NCBI RefSeq assembly: GCF_009663685.2
Contig: NZ_RCOG02000011.1
Span: 39,019 to 103,018 of the forward strand
DNA length: 64,000 nt
From: Cupriavidus sp. U2
GTDB taxonomy: Bacteria; Pseudomonadota; Gammaproteobacteria; Burkholderiales; Burkholderiaceae
Reading direction: 5' to 3'
Every line of letters starts with the position of its first letter. Positions within the stretch are counted from its first letter, which is position 1. The notes beneath the pieces are model-generated. The model searched no databases. It saw nothing but the letters and a program-made list of their open reading frames with translations, and was not told where the DNA came from. The position numbers were made by a program, and so were the translations under genes. Shown here in pieces: positions 25,201 through 33,836 of the stretch.

Positions 25201-28157
25201 TCATAGGCCAGCAGCGCATGGCCGGTATGCGAACTGGCGCAGCCCTTGACCATGTCGGGCGTGCCCACGCAGAGCACCTCGCCACCGGCGTCCCCGCCTT
25301 CGGGGCCCAGGTCGACAATCCAGTCGGAAGCACGGATCACGTCGAGGTTGTGCTCGATCACGATCAGCGAGTGGCCGCCATCCAGCAGCTTGCCGAACGC
25401 GCGCATCAGCTTGGCGATATCGTCGAAATGCAGCCCGGTGGTCGGTTCGTCGAACATGAACAGGCGCCTGGGCAGCACCACCGCCTTGCGGTTCTTCACC
25501 GGCTGCGCGGCCGCCGTTTCGGCCAGGAAGCCGGCCAGTTTCAGGCGCTGCGCCTCACCACCCGACAGCGTCGGCACCGGCTGGCCCAGCTTCACATATT
25601 CCAGGCCCACGTCGGCAATCGGCGCCAGCACGCGCAGTACGGCCGCATCGCCCTCGAACAGCGCCGTCGCCTCGCTGACGGTCAGTTCCAGCACGTCGGC
25701 CACGCTCAGCGTTCGCGGTGCCTGGCCGCGCGCGGCACGCTCGATCTTCACTTCGAGCACTTCGGCGCGATAGCGCGTGCCATCGCAGTCCGGGCAGCGC
25801 AGGTAGACATCGGAGAGGAACTGCATTTCCACGTGCTCGAAGCCCGAGCCGCCGCAGGTGGGGCACCGGCCGTCGCCCGAGTTGAAGCTGAACGTGCCGG
25901 CCGTGTAGCCGCGCTGCAGCGCCAGCGGCGCCTTGGCGAACAGCTTGCGGATCTCGTCGAACGCGCCCACGTAGCTGGCCGGGTTGGAACGCGCCGTCTT
26001 GCCGATGGGCGACTGGTCGACAAAGACCACGTCATCGACCAGATCGGCACCCACGAGGTCGCGGAATGCCCCGGGCGATTCGGTGGCCTTGCCGAAGTGG
26101 CGCGCCATGGCCGGATACAGCACATCCTGCAGCAGGGTGGATTTGCCCGAACCGGACACGCCCGTGACGCAGACCAGCCGGTTCAGCGGAATCTCGACCG
26201 TCACGTCCTTGAGGTTGTGCTCCGTGGCCCCTTCCAGCTTCAGGCGCGGCGTGGTGTCGTCCACGGGCCGCAGACGCCAGTCCGTGGCATCGGTCACGCG
26301 CCGGCGGCCGCCCAGGTAGTCGCCCGTCAGCGTCGGTTCCTTGCGGATGGTGTCCGGCGTGCCGTCGAAGATGATCGAGCCGCCGCGCTCGCCCGGGCCC
26401 GGCCCCATGTCGATCAGGCGGTCGGCCGCCAGCATTACCGACGGATCGTGTTCCACCACCACCAGCGTGTTGCCGGCATCGCGCAGGCGGTGCATGGCCT
26501 CGACGATGCGGTTCAGGTCGCGCGGATGCAGGCCGATGCTGGGCTCGTCCAGCACGAACAGCGTATTCACCAGCGACGTGCCCAGCGCGGTGGTCAGGTT
26601 GATCCGCTGTACCTCGCCGCCCGACAGCGTGCGGCTCTGGCGATCCAGCGTCAGATAGCCCAGGCCCACGTCGCACAGGTACTTCAGGCGCGTGCGGACT
26701 TCGGCCAGCAGCAGCTTGAGCGCATCGTCGAGCAAGGCGCTCGACAGCGTCAGGTCGTCGAAAAAGCGGCGGATGCGCGCAATCGGCATCAGCATCAGAT
26801 CGTGGACGGTCAGACCCGGCAGGCTTTCCAGCTGGGCGCGGTTCCAGTCCACGCCCTTCGGCAGGAAGCGGCTGGCCGGCGCCAGCACGGCGTCGGCGTT
26901 GTCCTTGCTGCCCAGGCGCCACAGCAGCGCTTCGGTTTTCAGGCGCGCGCCGCAGCAGGTTTCGCACGGCGTGTAGCTGCGGTACTTCGACAGCAGCACG
27001 CGGATGTGCATCTTGTAGGCCTTCGACTCCAGGTAGTTGAAGAACCGCATCACGCCGTACCACTGCTTGTTCCACTGGCCATTCCAGTCAGGCGACCCGT
27101 GAATCACCCAGTGCTGCTCGGCCTCGCTGAGCTGGTTCCACGCCAGGTCGCGCGGAATGCCGGCCTTGGCCGCATACCGCATCAGGTCGTCCTGGCATTC
27201 CTTCCAGGCCGGCGTCTGCATCGGCTTGATCGCCCCGTCGCGCAGCGACTTGCGCCCGTCCGGAATCACCAGGCCCAGGTCCACGCCGATCACCCGCCCA
27301 AACCCACGGCAGGTCTCGCAAGCCCCGTAGGCGGAGTTGAACGAGAACAGCGCCGGCTGCGGGTCCGCATAGCGGATATCGCTCTCGGGGCTGTGCAGCC
27401 CCGTGGAGAACTTCCACACCGGGCCCTCGCCCTCGTCGGTCACCACATTGACGCTGACCCGGCCGCCGCCGCGCTTCAGCGATGCCTCGATGGCCTCGAT
27501 GGCGCGCGCCTTTTCCACATTGCCAAGGCGGAAGCGGTCCGCCACCACATCGAGCACCTTGCGGTTGCCAGTTGGCGATTCGACGATGCGCTGCCCATGC
27601 ACCCGCGTATAGCCGCTGACCGACAGCCATTGCGTCACTTCGTCCTCGGTGGCCGATTCGGGCAGTTCGACCGGAAAGGTCACCACCAGCCGGGCATCGG
27701 CAAACGGCTGGCCGGCTGCCGTGCGGGCCTGCAGTTCGGCGTAGATCGTCTCGGGCGAGTCATGGCGTACCGGCAGCGCGGTCTGCTTGTCGAACAGCTC
27801 GGCCGCACGGGCGTACAGCAGCTTCAGGTGGTCGTTGAGCTCGGTCATCGTGCCCACGGTCGACCGCGAGCTGCGCACCGGGTTGGTCTGGTCGATGGCA
27901 ATGGCGGGCGGCACGCCGTCCACCTTGTCCACCTGCGGCCGGTCCATGCGGTCGAGAAACTGGCGCGCATAGGCGCTGAAGGTCTCCACGTAGCGGCGCT
28001 GGCCTTCGGCGTACAGCGTGTCGAACACCAGGCTCGACTTGCCCGACCCCGACGGCCCCGTCACCACGGTCATTTGCCCGGTGTGCAGGTCGAGATCAAC
28101 GTTTTTGAGATTGTGCTGACGGGCGCCGCGAATGCGGATCGTACCGGAATCTGACAA
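22296..28157 (-). CDS. uvrA: Double-length excinuclease ABC subunit A (tandem UvrA fusion)
   Basis: 1953 residues, twice the usual 940-960. It holds two complete UvrA units in tandem, with four Walker A sites at about residues 36 (GPSGSGKS), 669, 1057 and 1609 (GVSGSGKS), four LSGGEAQR/LSGGEVQR signatures, and zinc-finger Cys pairs (CETCRGFG, CPTCGGSG, CPVCGTSY, CPACEGQG). UvrA finds bulky DNA lesions and loads UvrB in nucleotide excision repair. The start is TTG at 28157 (MSDSGTIRIRGARQ), with GAGGCAAG upstream; the ORF extends further upstream but without homology. A LexA box lies about 95 bases upstream. Double UvrAs occur in Burkholderiales beside a normal uvrA elsewhere, so this may be an accessory copy. 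Confidence 0.93.
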   Translation of the reverse strand: MSDSGTIRIRGARQHNLKNVDLDLHTGQMTVVTGPSGSGKSSLVFDTLYAEGQRRYVETFSAYARQFLDRMDRPQVDKVDGVPPAIAIDQTNPVRSSRSTVGTMTELNDHLKLLYARAAELFDKQTALPVRHDSPETIYAELQARTAAGQPFADARLVVTFPVELPESATEDEVTQWLSVSGYTRVHGQRIVESPTGNRKVLDVVADRFRLGNVEKARAIEAIEASLKRGGGRVSVNVVTDEGEGPVWKFSTGLHSPESDIRYADPQPALFSFNSAYGACETCRGFGRVIGVDLGLVIPDGRKSLRDGAIKPMQTPAWKECQDDLMRYAAKAGIPRDLAWNQLSEAEQHWVIHGSPDWNGQWNKQWYGVMRFFNYLESKAYKMHIRVLLSKYRSYTPCETCCGARLKTEALLWRLGSKDNADAVLAPASRFLPKGVDWNRAQLESLPGLTVHDLMLMPIARIRRFFDDLTLSSALLDDALKLLLAEVRTRLKYLCDVGLGYLTLDRQSRTLSGGEVQRINLTTALGTSLVNTLFVLDEPSIGLHPRDLNRIVEAMHRLRDAGNTLVVVEHDPSVMLAADRLIDMGPGPGERGGSIIFDGTPDTIRKEPTLTGDYLGGRRRVTDATDWRLRPVDDTTPRLKLEGATEHNLKDVTVEIPLNRLVCVTGVSGSGKSTLLQDVLYPAMARHFGKATESPGAFRDLVGADLVDDVVFVDQSPIGKTARSNPASYVGAFDEIRKLFAKAPLALQRGYTAGTFSFNSGDGRCPTCGGSGFEHVEMQFLSDVYLRCPDCDGTRYRAEVLEVKIERAARGQAPRTLSVADVLELTVSEATALFEGDAAVLRVLAPIADVGLEYVKLGQPVPTLSGGEAQRLKLAGFLAETAAAQPVKNRKAVVLPRRLFMFDEPTTGLHFDDIAKLMRAFGKLLDGGHSLIVIEHNLDVIRASDWIVDLGPEGGDAGGEVLCVGTPDMVKGCASSHTGHALLAYDKALGESGTLAAEREEQARHGLPLQAAVQAARARRAVEGEGVVRIVNAHEHNLKALNVDIPHGKFNVITGVSGSGKSTLAFDILFHEGQRRYLESLNAYARSIVQPAGRPEVDAVYGIPPTVAIEQRLSRGGRKSTVATTSEVWHFLRLLYVKLGIQHCVHDGAPVTSQSPASIAAQLLRDYRGQHVGLLAPLVVNRKGVYTDLAKWAKARGNTHLRVDGEFLPVDPWPRLDRFREHTIELPVGDIVVSPDNEAALRALLDQTLELGKGVMHLLAPLDGLHDAMHDGKGSGKVGETRVFSTKRACPVCGTSYPELDPRMFSYNSKHGWCGTCVGTGLALTGEQRAAFDDTVLGGDDRGREQSLPSEEQEPEGVADTPCPDCGGTRLNPVARAVTFDANAITDVAQWTVSDTRSWVDGLRLKGRDAEIARDVVTEIASRLQFLEEVGLGYLSLDRAAPSLSGGEAQRIRLAAQLGSNLQGVCYVLDEPTIGLHPRDNQILLDALRKLGDKGNTLVVVEHDEDTIRRADHIIDIGPGAGKRGGNLVAQGGVAALSAAADSTTGRFLAHPMIHPLQPRRPVKPARAGKEAEPAQWLTVEGAHLHNLRDVTARIPLGRLVAITGVSGSGKSTLARDVLMTNLLDAVGRSVMSSPATRRARAAAEKAGKPTATKALSVEHAWHGCAGISGWESIDRVLEVDQTPIGKTPRSCPATYIGVWDAIRKLFAETLEAKARGYSASRFSFNTSDGRCPACEGQGVRTIGMSFLPDVKVPCDVCHGQRFNPETLAVTWRGKNIGDVLTMEIDEAVEFFAAITQIGHPLQLMKDVGLGYLTLGQPSPTLSGGEAQRIKLVTELSKVRDDITRRGQKAPHTLYVLDEPTVGLHMADVARLIRVLHRLTDGGHSVVVIEHDLDVIAEADWIIDLGPEGGAHGGTIVGAADPETLSRIKASHTGAALVPVLARTAPDAARATG

Positions 28158-28245
28158 TTTCTTGCCTCGAATCAGTGAGTTGGATGCAGAATTTAACGTT
28201 CTTTGGAAGCTTTTCACTACGCCGCGCGGGCGCGGAAGTGCCCTA

Positions 28246-28267
28246 ACTATACTGTATAAACGTACAG
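28246..28267 (-). promoter_or_regulatory. LexA (SOS) box overlapping the uvrA promoter
   Basis: CTGTATAAACGTACAG at 28252-28267 fits the LexA consensus CTGT-N8-ACAG exactly. It directly abuts a minus-strand -10 element TATAGT at 28246-28251. LexA bound here would block the promoter, so the double uvrA is predicted to be SOS induced. Confidence 0.85.
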
Positions 28268-28393
28268 GCTTCCTGACAGCCAGCAGACAATTCTGATTTC
28301 GGAAGCCATGCATCCCAGCAGGCGAATCTTGCGCCAGAATGCCTACCCACGTTCAAGTCGCCCCCGAATTGAGCAAACATGGTTTGCATAATA

Positions 28394-28408
28394 TTAGCAA
28401 TGCGCTAA
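28394..28408. promoter_or_regulatory. Candidate autoregulatory operator of the toxin-antitoxin pair
   Basis: The inverted repeat TTAGC-N5-GCTAA lies 8 bases before the toxin start and overlaps an AT-rich promoter-like stretch (CATAATATTA). XRE antitoxins normally repress their own operon from such sites. Confidence 0.45.
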
Positions 28409-28415
28409 CATCGGG

Positions 28416-28676
28416 ATGCAGCACGAGATCGAGTTCACCAGGGAGGCGACACAGCAGCTGCTGTCGATGCCACGAAACGTAGCCCGCAACATCCGGGCTA
28501 AGGTAGGTCTGCTGGCAGCGGACCCTTATGCGCCAAACCAGAACGTGCGCAAGCTGATGGGCCGGGACGCCTTTCGGCTGCGCGTTGGCGACTGGCGGGT
28601 CTTGTACCGGATCGAAGCCGGGCAGCTTGTCGTCGTCGTGCTGACCGTCAAATCACGTGGGAGTGCATATCAATGA
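28416..28676 (+). CDS. RelE/HigB-like toxin
   Basis: 86 residues of the RelE/ParE fold: IEFTREATQQLLSMPRNVARNIRAKV, then NVRKLMGRDAFRLRVGDWRVLYRIE and VVVVLTVKSRGSAYQ. RelE-type toxins of this group cleave mRNA in the ribosome. The gene starts a two-gene unit and its stop overlaps the antitoxin start (ATGA, 28673-28676). Toxin before antitoxin is the HigBA order. Confidence 0.85.
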   Translation: MQHEIEFTREATQQLLSMPRNVARNIRAKVGLLAADPYAPNQNVRKLMGRDAFRLRVGDWRVLYRIEAGQLVVVVLTVKSRGSAYQ

Positions 28677-29053
28677 CCGCGATACAGTTCATCCAGCGCG
28701 AAGGCAACCGCGAATATGCGATCGTTCCGATCGACCTCTGGGAGCGCGTCCAGCACCTGTTTGAAGCCATGGAAGATGTCCGGATCCACGACGCCGCCGT
28801 GGCCGCCGATGACGGCTTCCGGATTCCGGCTGCCGTGCTCGATGCGCTGCTGGCCGGCGACCACCCGATCAAGGCGTGGCGCGACCATCGCCGGCTGACC
28901 CAGGACGCGCTGGCCAGCACGGCCGGCGTCAGCAAGCCCTATCTGAGCCAGATCGAAAACCGCAAGCGCGACGGCAGCGTCGATGTGCTGCGCGCGCTGG
29001 CCACCGCGCTGGCGGTGCCGCTGGACTTGCTGGTCGAAGACCGGCCCGCCTGA
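28673..29053 (+). CDS. XRE-family antitoxin
   Basis: 126 residues. The N-terminal half (MTAIQFIQREGNREYAIVPIDLWERVQHL) resembles Phd-like or toxin-binding segments. The C-terminal half is a Cro/CI helix-turn-helix (IKAWRDHRRLTQDALASTAGVSKPYLSQIENRKR). It is coupled to the upstream RelE-like toxin and should bind both toxin and the palindrome at 28394-28408. Confidence 0.85.
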   Translation: MTAIQFIQREGNREYAIVPIDLWERVQHLFEAMEDVRIHDAAVAADDGFRIPAAVLDALLAGDHPIKAWRDHRRLTQDALASTAGVSKPYLSQIENRKRDGSVDVLRALATALAVPLDLLVEDRPA

Positions 29054-29068
29054 GCCCGCCTGGCCCGG

Positions 29069-29575
29069 TTACCCGCGCTGCGGCAGCTTCCAGCCCGGAC
29101 GAATGAAGTGACAGGTATAGCCGTTCGGAATCCGCTCCAGGTAGTCCTGATGCTCGGGTTCGGCCTCCCAGAACGGCCCGGCCGGGGCGATTTCCGTCAC
29201 AACCTTGCCCGGCCACAAGCCAGACGCGTCAACGTCGGCCGCGGTCTGTTCGGCCACCTTCTTCTGTTCGTCGTCGAGGTAGAAGATCGCCGAACGGTAG
29301 CTGGTGCCGATATCGTTACCCTGGCGGTTCTTCGTCGTCGGGTCGTGGATCTGGAAGAAGAACTCAAGAATCTGGCGATAGCTGATCTGCTTCGGATCGA
29401 ACACGATCTCGATGCCTTCGGCGTGCGTACCGTGATTGCGGTAGGTGGCGTTGGGCACATCGCCCCCGGTGTAGCCAACGCGCGTGGTCAGCACGCCCGG
29501 GTAGCGGCGCAGCAGGTCCTGCATGCCCCAGAAGCAGCCGCCGGCCAGGATCGCGGTTTCGGTTTGTGTGGTCAT
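29069..29575 (-). CDS. msrA: Peptide-methionine (S)-S-oxide reductase
   Basis: 168 residues. The catalytic motif GGCFWGMQD (Cys14) is at the N-terminus, followed by [49 protein letters not shown] and a C-terminal [13 protein letters not shown] segment. MsrA repairs oxidised methionine in proteins with thioredoxin as donor. The start at 29575 gives the family N-terminus; the longer reading frame to 29992 is a shadow of the opposite gene. It is monocistronic, and it converges with the antitoxin gene. Confidence 0.95.
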   Translation of the reverse strand: MTTQTETAILAGGCFWGMQDLLRRYPGVLTTRVGYTGGDVPNATYRNHGTHAEGIEIVFDPKQISYRQILEFFFQIHDPTTKNRQGNDIGTSYRSAIFYLDDEQKKVAEQTAADVDASGLWPGKVVTEIAPAGPFWEAEPEHQDYLERIPNGYTCHFIRPGWKLPQRG

Positions 29576-29644
29576 CGTGATATTCCATCGCAATACATCG
29601 AGCCTCGTAATATACGCAACCCCCACGAAACGCGCTGACCAGCC

Positions 29645-30259
29645 ATGAAGTCTCCACCACACGCACACGGTGTCATCCAGACGCTGCGGCGCGAGATCGC
29701 CGCCTGCACCCACTGCGCCGCCGCCCTGCCCGCCGGGCCGCGCCCCGTGGTGCAGTTCAGCGGCACGTCGCGGATCGTGGTGATCGGCCAGGCGCCGGGT
29801 TCGCGGGTGCATGCCAGCGGCGTGCCGTTCGATGACCCGAGCGGCGACCGGCTGCGGGCGTGGATGGGCGTGACAAAGGAAGAGTTCTACGACGCCGCGC
29901 GCGTCGCCATCATGCCGATGGGGTTTTGCTACCCCGGCAAGGGCAAGAGCGGTGACCTGCCGCCCCGGCGCGAATGCGCGCCGCTGTGGCATCAGCGCGT
30001 GCTGGCCTGCCTGCCCGACGACCGCCTGACCCTGCTGGTCGGCACCTATGCCCAGGCCGCCTATCTGCCGAAGCAGCCGGCGATGCCAAAGCGGTCGATG
30101 ACCGAACTGGTAGCCGATTACCTAAATTTCGGTCCGAATGTGTTTCCGCTGCCCCATCCATCGTGGCGCGTGGTGGCCTGGATGCGCCAGCACCCGTGGT
30201 TCGAGTCGGCGCTATTGCCCGCGCTGCAGGCCGCCGTGCGGGCGCGGTTGTCGGGCTGA
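29645..30259 (+). CDS. Uracil-DNA glycosylase superfamily protein
   Basis: 204 residues. [22 protein letters not shown] is the UDG motif-1 region and [12 protein letters not shown] the motif-2 His loop, both typical of the superfamily members annotated as uracil-DNA glycosylase family. An N-terminal CTHC pair could be a remnant of the iron-sulphur binding seen in family 4, but only two Cys are present. GQAPG lacks the Asp of true UNG (GQDPY), so glycosylase activity is uncertain. It is divergent from msrA and ends four bases before the convergent antiporter gene. Confidence 0.8.
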   Translation: MKSPPHAHGVIQTLRREIAACTHCAAALPAGPRPVVQFSGTSRIVVIGQAPGSRVHASGVPFDDPSGDRLRAWMGVTKEEFYDAARVAIMPMGFCYPGKGKSGDLPPRRECAPLWHQRVLACLPDDRLTLLVGTYAQAAYLPKQPAMPKRSMTELVADYLNFGPNVFPLPHPSWRVVAWMRQHPWFESALLPALQAAVRARLSG

Positions 30260-30263
30260 GGTA

Positions 30264-31490
30264 TCAGTCGTCGCGCATCCGCAGGGCGGCGAGCGTAAAC
30301 GGCTTGGCCAGTACCGTGGTGGCCAGCGCCATCAGCAGCAGGCCAGAGAACGCCGGCGTGCTGATCAACCGGTTTTCCAGCAGGATGGCCAGCACCACCA
30401 CTTCCATCAGTCCCTTGGTCTGCGCCAGTGCGCCGGCGGCCCAGGCATCGCGCCGGCCCAGACCGGCCCATCGCGCCGGCAGCGCAGTGCCCACCATCTT
30501 GCCGGCCACGGCCACCACCGTCGTCACGGCAAAGACGATCAGCGCATCGGTCCCTGCCGTATTGAGGTCGGTCCGCAGTCCGGTCATCAGGAAAAAGAAC
30601 GGCATCAACACCACCACGGTGGTGGGCTCCAGTTGCTTGCCGATATCGGCGGCCAATTGGCGCGGCAGCACCACGCCGGCCAGGAACCCGCCCAGGATGT
30701 AATGCAGGCCGATCTGTTCCGAGATACAGGCCGATGCAAAGATCAGCACCACCACCGCCGCCAGCCGCGCATCATGCCCGCGCATGGCGGGCAGCCATCG
30801 CGCCAGCAACGGCCGCACCAGCACGGACATCACGGCCAGATAGATGGCGCCGCCGATCGCCAGCTTCAGCGGCTGCGCGGCGGCCTGGCCGGTGCTGGCC
30901 AGGATGCATGACAGCACGATCCAGATCGCCGCATCGCTGAATGCCGAACAGGCCAGCGCGAGGCGTCCGGCCGTGGAATCGGTCAGCTTCATTTCGCGCA
31001 GGATGGCGCCGAGCACCGGCAACGCCGTGACCGCCATGGATACCCCCACGGCAATGGCGAATTGCCAGCGGGTGGCCGCCTCGCCCGCCAGCGTCGGGCG
31101 CCAGGCGCCGAGCACATAACCGGCGCCCACCCCCAGTACAAATGGCAGCGCGACGCAGCCCGGCGCGGCCCACAGGGCGATACGGCGCAGGCCCCGGGCC
31201 TCCGGGCCGCCGACGTGCAGACCGGACAGGAATGCAAACAGCACCACCGCCAGCCATTGCAGCCCCGACAGCGCAGTGAGCTTCTGCGCGCCGAACAGCG
31301 CGTGCCAGTTGTCCGGCCAGAGCGCACCCAGCACCGACGGCCCGAGCACGATGCCACCAGCAATCTGCATCACGACCAGGGGCACGATGCCGCCCATGCG
31401 CAGGCCGCGCCACAACACCAGCGGCACGCCGACGACCAGGCAAGCCTGGACGAAGAAAATGGAAGCGGGGTTCAGCGCGGACGGATTCAT
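30264..31490 (-). CDS. Cation:proton antiporter, CPA2 family
   Basis: 408 residues with about 12 membrane spans and no TrkA-type C-terminal domain. The segments GGIVLGPSVLGALWPDNWHALF, LSGLHVGGPEARGL, MKLTDSTAGRLALACSAFSDAAIW and FFFLMTGLRTDLNTAG belong to the Kef/NapA-like Na+(K+)/H+ exchanger superfamily. The SAFSDAA segment, with Asp in a central helix, fits the ion-binding site. It is probably involved in pH or cation balance across the inner membrane. ATG 31490 begins the homologous part; the frame extends to 31934 without homology. Confidence 0.85.
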   Translation of the reverse strand: MNPSALNPASIFFVQACLVVGVPLVLWRGLRMGGIVPLVVMQIAGGIVLGPSVLGALWPDNWHALFGAQKLTALSGLQWLAVVLFAFLSGLHVGGPEARGLRRIALWAAPGCVALPFVLGVGAGYVLGAWRPTLAGEAATRWQFAIAVGVSMAVTALPVLGAILREMKLTDSTAGRLALACSAFSDAAIWIVLSCILASTGQAAAQPLKLAIGGAIYLAVMSVLVRPLLARWLPAMRGHDARLAAVVVLIFASACISEQIGLHYILGGFLAGVVLPRQLAADIGKQLEPTTVVVLMPFFFLMTGLRTDLNTAGTDALIVFAVTTVVAVAGKMVGTALPARWAGLGRRDAWAAGALAQTKGLMEVVVLAILLENRLISTPAFSGLLLMALATTVLAKPFTLAALRMRDD

Positions 31491-31576
31491 GGGGCGTCTT
31501 GGGGTATGGCTTGATGCGTGGGGGGCGGCTGCCCGCTGGCGAAGCCGCGATGATACGGCAGTGCCGAGAACCGCCC

Positions 31577-32047
31577 TCAACCGAGCGGCAGTGCGGTGCT
31601 GTAAAGCACCTGTTTCAGGGCAAAGCTCGACCGGATGCTGGCCACGCCCGGAATGCGCGTGATCTGGTCGATGATCAGCCGCTCCAGCGCCTCCACGTCG
31701 GGCACCACCACGCGCAGCAGGTAATCGGCATCGCCCGACATCAGGTAGCACTCCATCACCTGCGGCAGCGCGCCGATCTTGCGCTCGAACGTATCGAGTG
31801 TCTCGCGTCGCTGTTTGTCCAGTGACACGGAGATGAACACCACCACCTTCAGGCCCAGCCGCCGGGCGTCGAGCAGCGTCACGCGGCGCGAGATCACGCC
31901 GATCTTTTCCAGGCGCTTCACGCGTGCCAGGCATGGCGATGGCGACAGATTGATGCGGCTGGCCAGTTCCACATTGGTCAGGCTGCCGTCACGCTGCAAT
32001 TCCCCCAGGATACGAATGTCAGTGGCGTCCAGATCGATGTCCAGCAT
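31577..32047 (-). CDS. Lrp/AsnC-family regulator (first copy)
   Basis: 156 residues. The helix-turn-helix [47 protein letters not shown] is followed by a RAM/AsnC ligand domain ([39 protein letters not shown]). These octameric regulators sense amino acids. It is divergent from the DMT exporter at 32209, the classic arrangement for an amino-acid exporter and its regulator, so that gene is the likely target. Confidence 0.92.
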   Translation of the reverse strand: MLDIDLDATDIRILGELQRDGSLTNVELASRINLSPSPCLARVKRLEKIGVISRRVTLLDARRLGLKVVVFISVSLDKQRRETLDTFERKIGALPQVMECYLMSGDADYLLRVVVPDVEALERLIIDQITRIPGVASIRSSFALKQVLYSTALPLG

Positions 32048-32208
32048 GTTCGGCTTCCATAGTCATGTTTGCCGGCATTCTATGCTGTAACGGGCCGCGA
32101 TGACAAAGTGATCCGGCCGATGCTGCGGTGCAATGAATCGTAGACTTTTGGAAATTCGGCGAGTCATTCCGGCGACTCCCCGGCCCGCTCCGACCCCCAT
32201 ACGATTTC

Positions 32209-33144
32209 ATGTCCGCCATTGCCCCCGCCGGCAGCGCCCGCTCCGCCGCCTTCAAGTCATTTCTGCCGTTGATCGGCGCCGTCATCATTTGGGGCGGCAA
32301 CTGGCCCGTGATGAAATTCGGGCTGTCGCACGTCAGCCCGTTGTGGTTTGCCGCGCTGCGCTTCGGCTCGGCGGCGCTGATCAGCTTCGTCGTACTGGGC
32401 GCGCTCAAACGGCTGCGCCTGCCGTCGCGCCAGGAATGGCCGCTGGTGTTCAGTGTCGGCCTGCTGCAGATGGCCGCCTTTACGGCGCTGGCCCTGTGGG
32501 CGCTGCAATATGTGGCGCCGGGACGCGCCTCGGTGGTGGCCTACGCCACGGCAATCTGGGTGATTCCGCTGTCGTCGCTGGTGCTGGGCGAACGGCCGTC
32601 GCGCTGGCAATGGCTGGCTACCGGCTTCAGCTACGCCGGCATCGCCGTGATCGTCGCCCCGGCGCTGGGCGGCTGGGAACTGCACACGGTCATGGGCCTG
32701 ACGATGCTGCTCGGGGCGTCGCTGGCGTGGTCGGTCAGCATCATCCACCTGCGGGCCCACCGGCATGTGCGGCTCGGTGCCGAGATGATTCCGTGGGAAT
32801 GCGCGGTGGCGACGGTGCCGCTGGTGCTGCTGGCCGTGTTGCGGGACGGTGCGCCCGACCTGGCCGCCATGGGTGAAATCTGGCCCGCCGTGCTGTACAC
32901 CGGCCCGCTGGCCACGGCCCTGACGTTTATCGTGGTGCTCAACGTCACCCAGTCGCTGCCGCCGGCAGCCACGTCCATCGCCATGCTGGGCGTGCCGCTG
33001 CTCGGGCTGGTGCTGTCCGCCGTGGCCTGGCACGAGCGGATTTCGGCCGATCTGTCGATTGGCCTCGGACTGATCGCGCTGGGCGTGGTGACCACGGCGC
33101 TGGCACCCCGGCTGGGCCGCCTGGCGTCGCGCGGATCGCTCTGA
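32209..33144 (+). CDS. EamA/DMT-family exporter
   Basis: 311 residues with ten predicted membrane spans in two EamA repeats. GAVIIWGGNWPVMKFGL opens the first repeat and MLLGASLAWSVSIIHLRAH the second, with PPAATSIAMLGVPLLGLVLS near the end. The family exports amino acids and other metabolites. Pairing with a divergent AsnC regulator points to amino-acid export. The substrate cannot be read from the sequence. Confidence 0.9.
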   Translation: MSAIAPAGSARSAAFKSFLPLIGAVIIWGGNWPVMKFGLSHVSPLWFAALRFGSAALISFVVLGALKRLRLPSRQEWPLVFSVGLLQMAAFTALALWALQYVAPGRASVVAYATAIWVIPLSSLVLGERPSRWQWLATGFSYAGIAVIVAPALGGWELHTVMGLTMLLGASLAWSVSIIHLRAHRHVRLGAEMIPWECAVATVPLVLLAVLRDGAPDLAAMGEIWPAVLYTGPLATALTFIVVLNVTQSLPPAATSIAMLGVPLLGLVLSAVAWHERISADLSIGLGLIALGVVTTALAPRLGRLASRGSL

Positions 33145-33178
33145 TCTCGCGGATCTCGCGGATCTCGCGGATCTCGCC
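33143..33178. repeat. Nine-base tandem repeat, four copies
   Basis: GATCTCGCG is repeated about four times, starting at the stop codon of the DMT gene and running toward the convergent AsnC gene. It looks like a slippage-generated simple repeat in the intergenic gap. Confidence 0.7.
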
Positions 33179-33189
33179 GATCGCGCTGC

Positions 33190-33660
33190 TCAGGGCTCGA
33201 CCGAAAGCTCGCGCTTCAGCGTACGCAGCACGAACGTGGAATGGCTGTGCCGCAGGCCCGGCAGCTTGTAGAGCTTGTGGCGCAGGAATTCCTCATAGCC
33301 CTCGGTTCCAGCCACGGCCACCTTGATCAGGTAGTCGTACTCGCCCGTCAGCAGATGGGCCTCCAGCACTTCTGGCAATTCGGCCAGCGCCTCGCCAAAG
33401 CGGTGCAGCATATCGTCGTCGTGACGGTCCAGCGTGACCTCGATCAGCACGGTATCGGGCAGCCCCAGCGCCTTCTGGTTCAGCAGCGCCGCGTACCCGC
33501 CGATCACCCCCGCGTCCTCCAGCGCCTTCACCCGGTTCCAGCAGGGCGTGGCGGACAACCCCACCCGCTCGGCCAGCTTGGCGTTGGAGATCCGCCCATC
33601 GCGGCGCAGTTCACGCAGGATGCGGCGGTCGATGTCGTCGAGTTTGGGAACGTTCGTCAC
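33190..33660 (-). CDS. Lrp/AsnC-family regulator (second copy)
   Basis: 156 residues. LDDIDRRILRELRRDGRISNAKLAERVGLSATPCWNRVKALEDAGVI forms the DNA-binding domain and VLIEVTLDRHDDDMLHRFGEAL with AHLLTGEYDYLIKVAV the ligand domain. It shares overall layout with the first copy 1.1 kb away but is clearly a different subgroup. It is divergent from the ACT-domain gene, with a 10-bp inverted repeat between them that probably serves as operator. Confidence 0.92.
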   Translation of the reverse strand: MTNVPKLDDIDRRILRELRRDGRISNAKLAERVGLSATPCWNRVKALEDAGVIGGYAALLNQKALGLPDTVLIEVTLDRHDDDMLHRFGEALAELPEVLEAHLLTGEYDYLIKVAVAGTEGYEEFLRHKLYKLPGLRHSHSTFVLRTLKRELSVEP

Positions 33661-33681
33661 GGCAATCCGAAGATATAGGAT

Positions 33682-33717
33682 GAATCTGCCGTAATTTTAC
33701 TTCATAGCGGCAGATTC
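33682..33717. promoter_or_regulatory. Inverted repeat, candidate AsnC/Lrp operator
   Basis: A perfect 10-bp inverted repeat (GAATCTGCCG and CGGCAGATTC, 16-base AT-rich centre) starts 22 bases before the AsnC gene. Its position in an AT-rich divergent region fits autoregulation and control of the facing gene. Confidence 0.6.
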
Positions 33718-33836
33718 TTCTTCATTCCTGGGAAGATCAAGGAAATTTCAGAAGCCAATTTTGCGGCATGACTGGTAAATTTACCGGACTCCTTGCGAAT
33801 CACATCGCATCCTGCAATGCCCACCCGGAACCCGCC

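Noticed and set aside
24348..28154. A 1268-codon open frame on the plus strand
   Set aside because: It is the antisense shadow of the double uvrA. It is rich in His, Arg and Gln with no domain, as expected from GC-rich complementary codons.
33143..33178. Nine-base tandem repeat as a protein-binding iteron
   Set aside because: Four perfect units right at a stop codon, with no replication or partition gene nearby, look like replication slippage.
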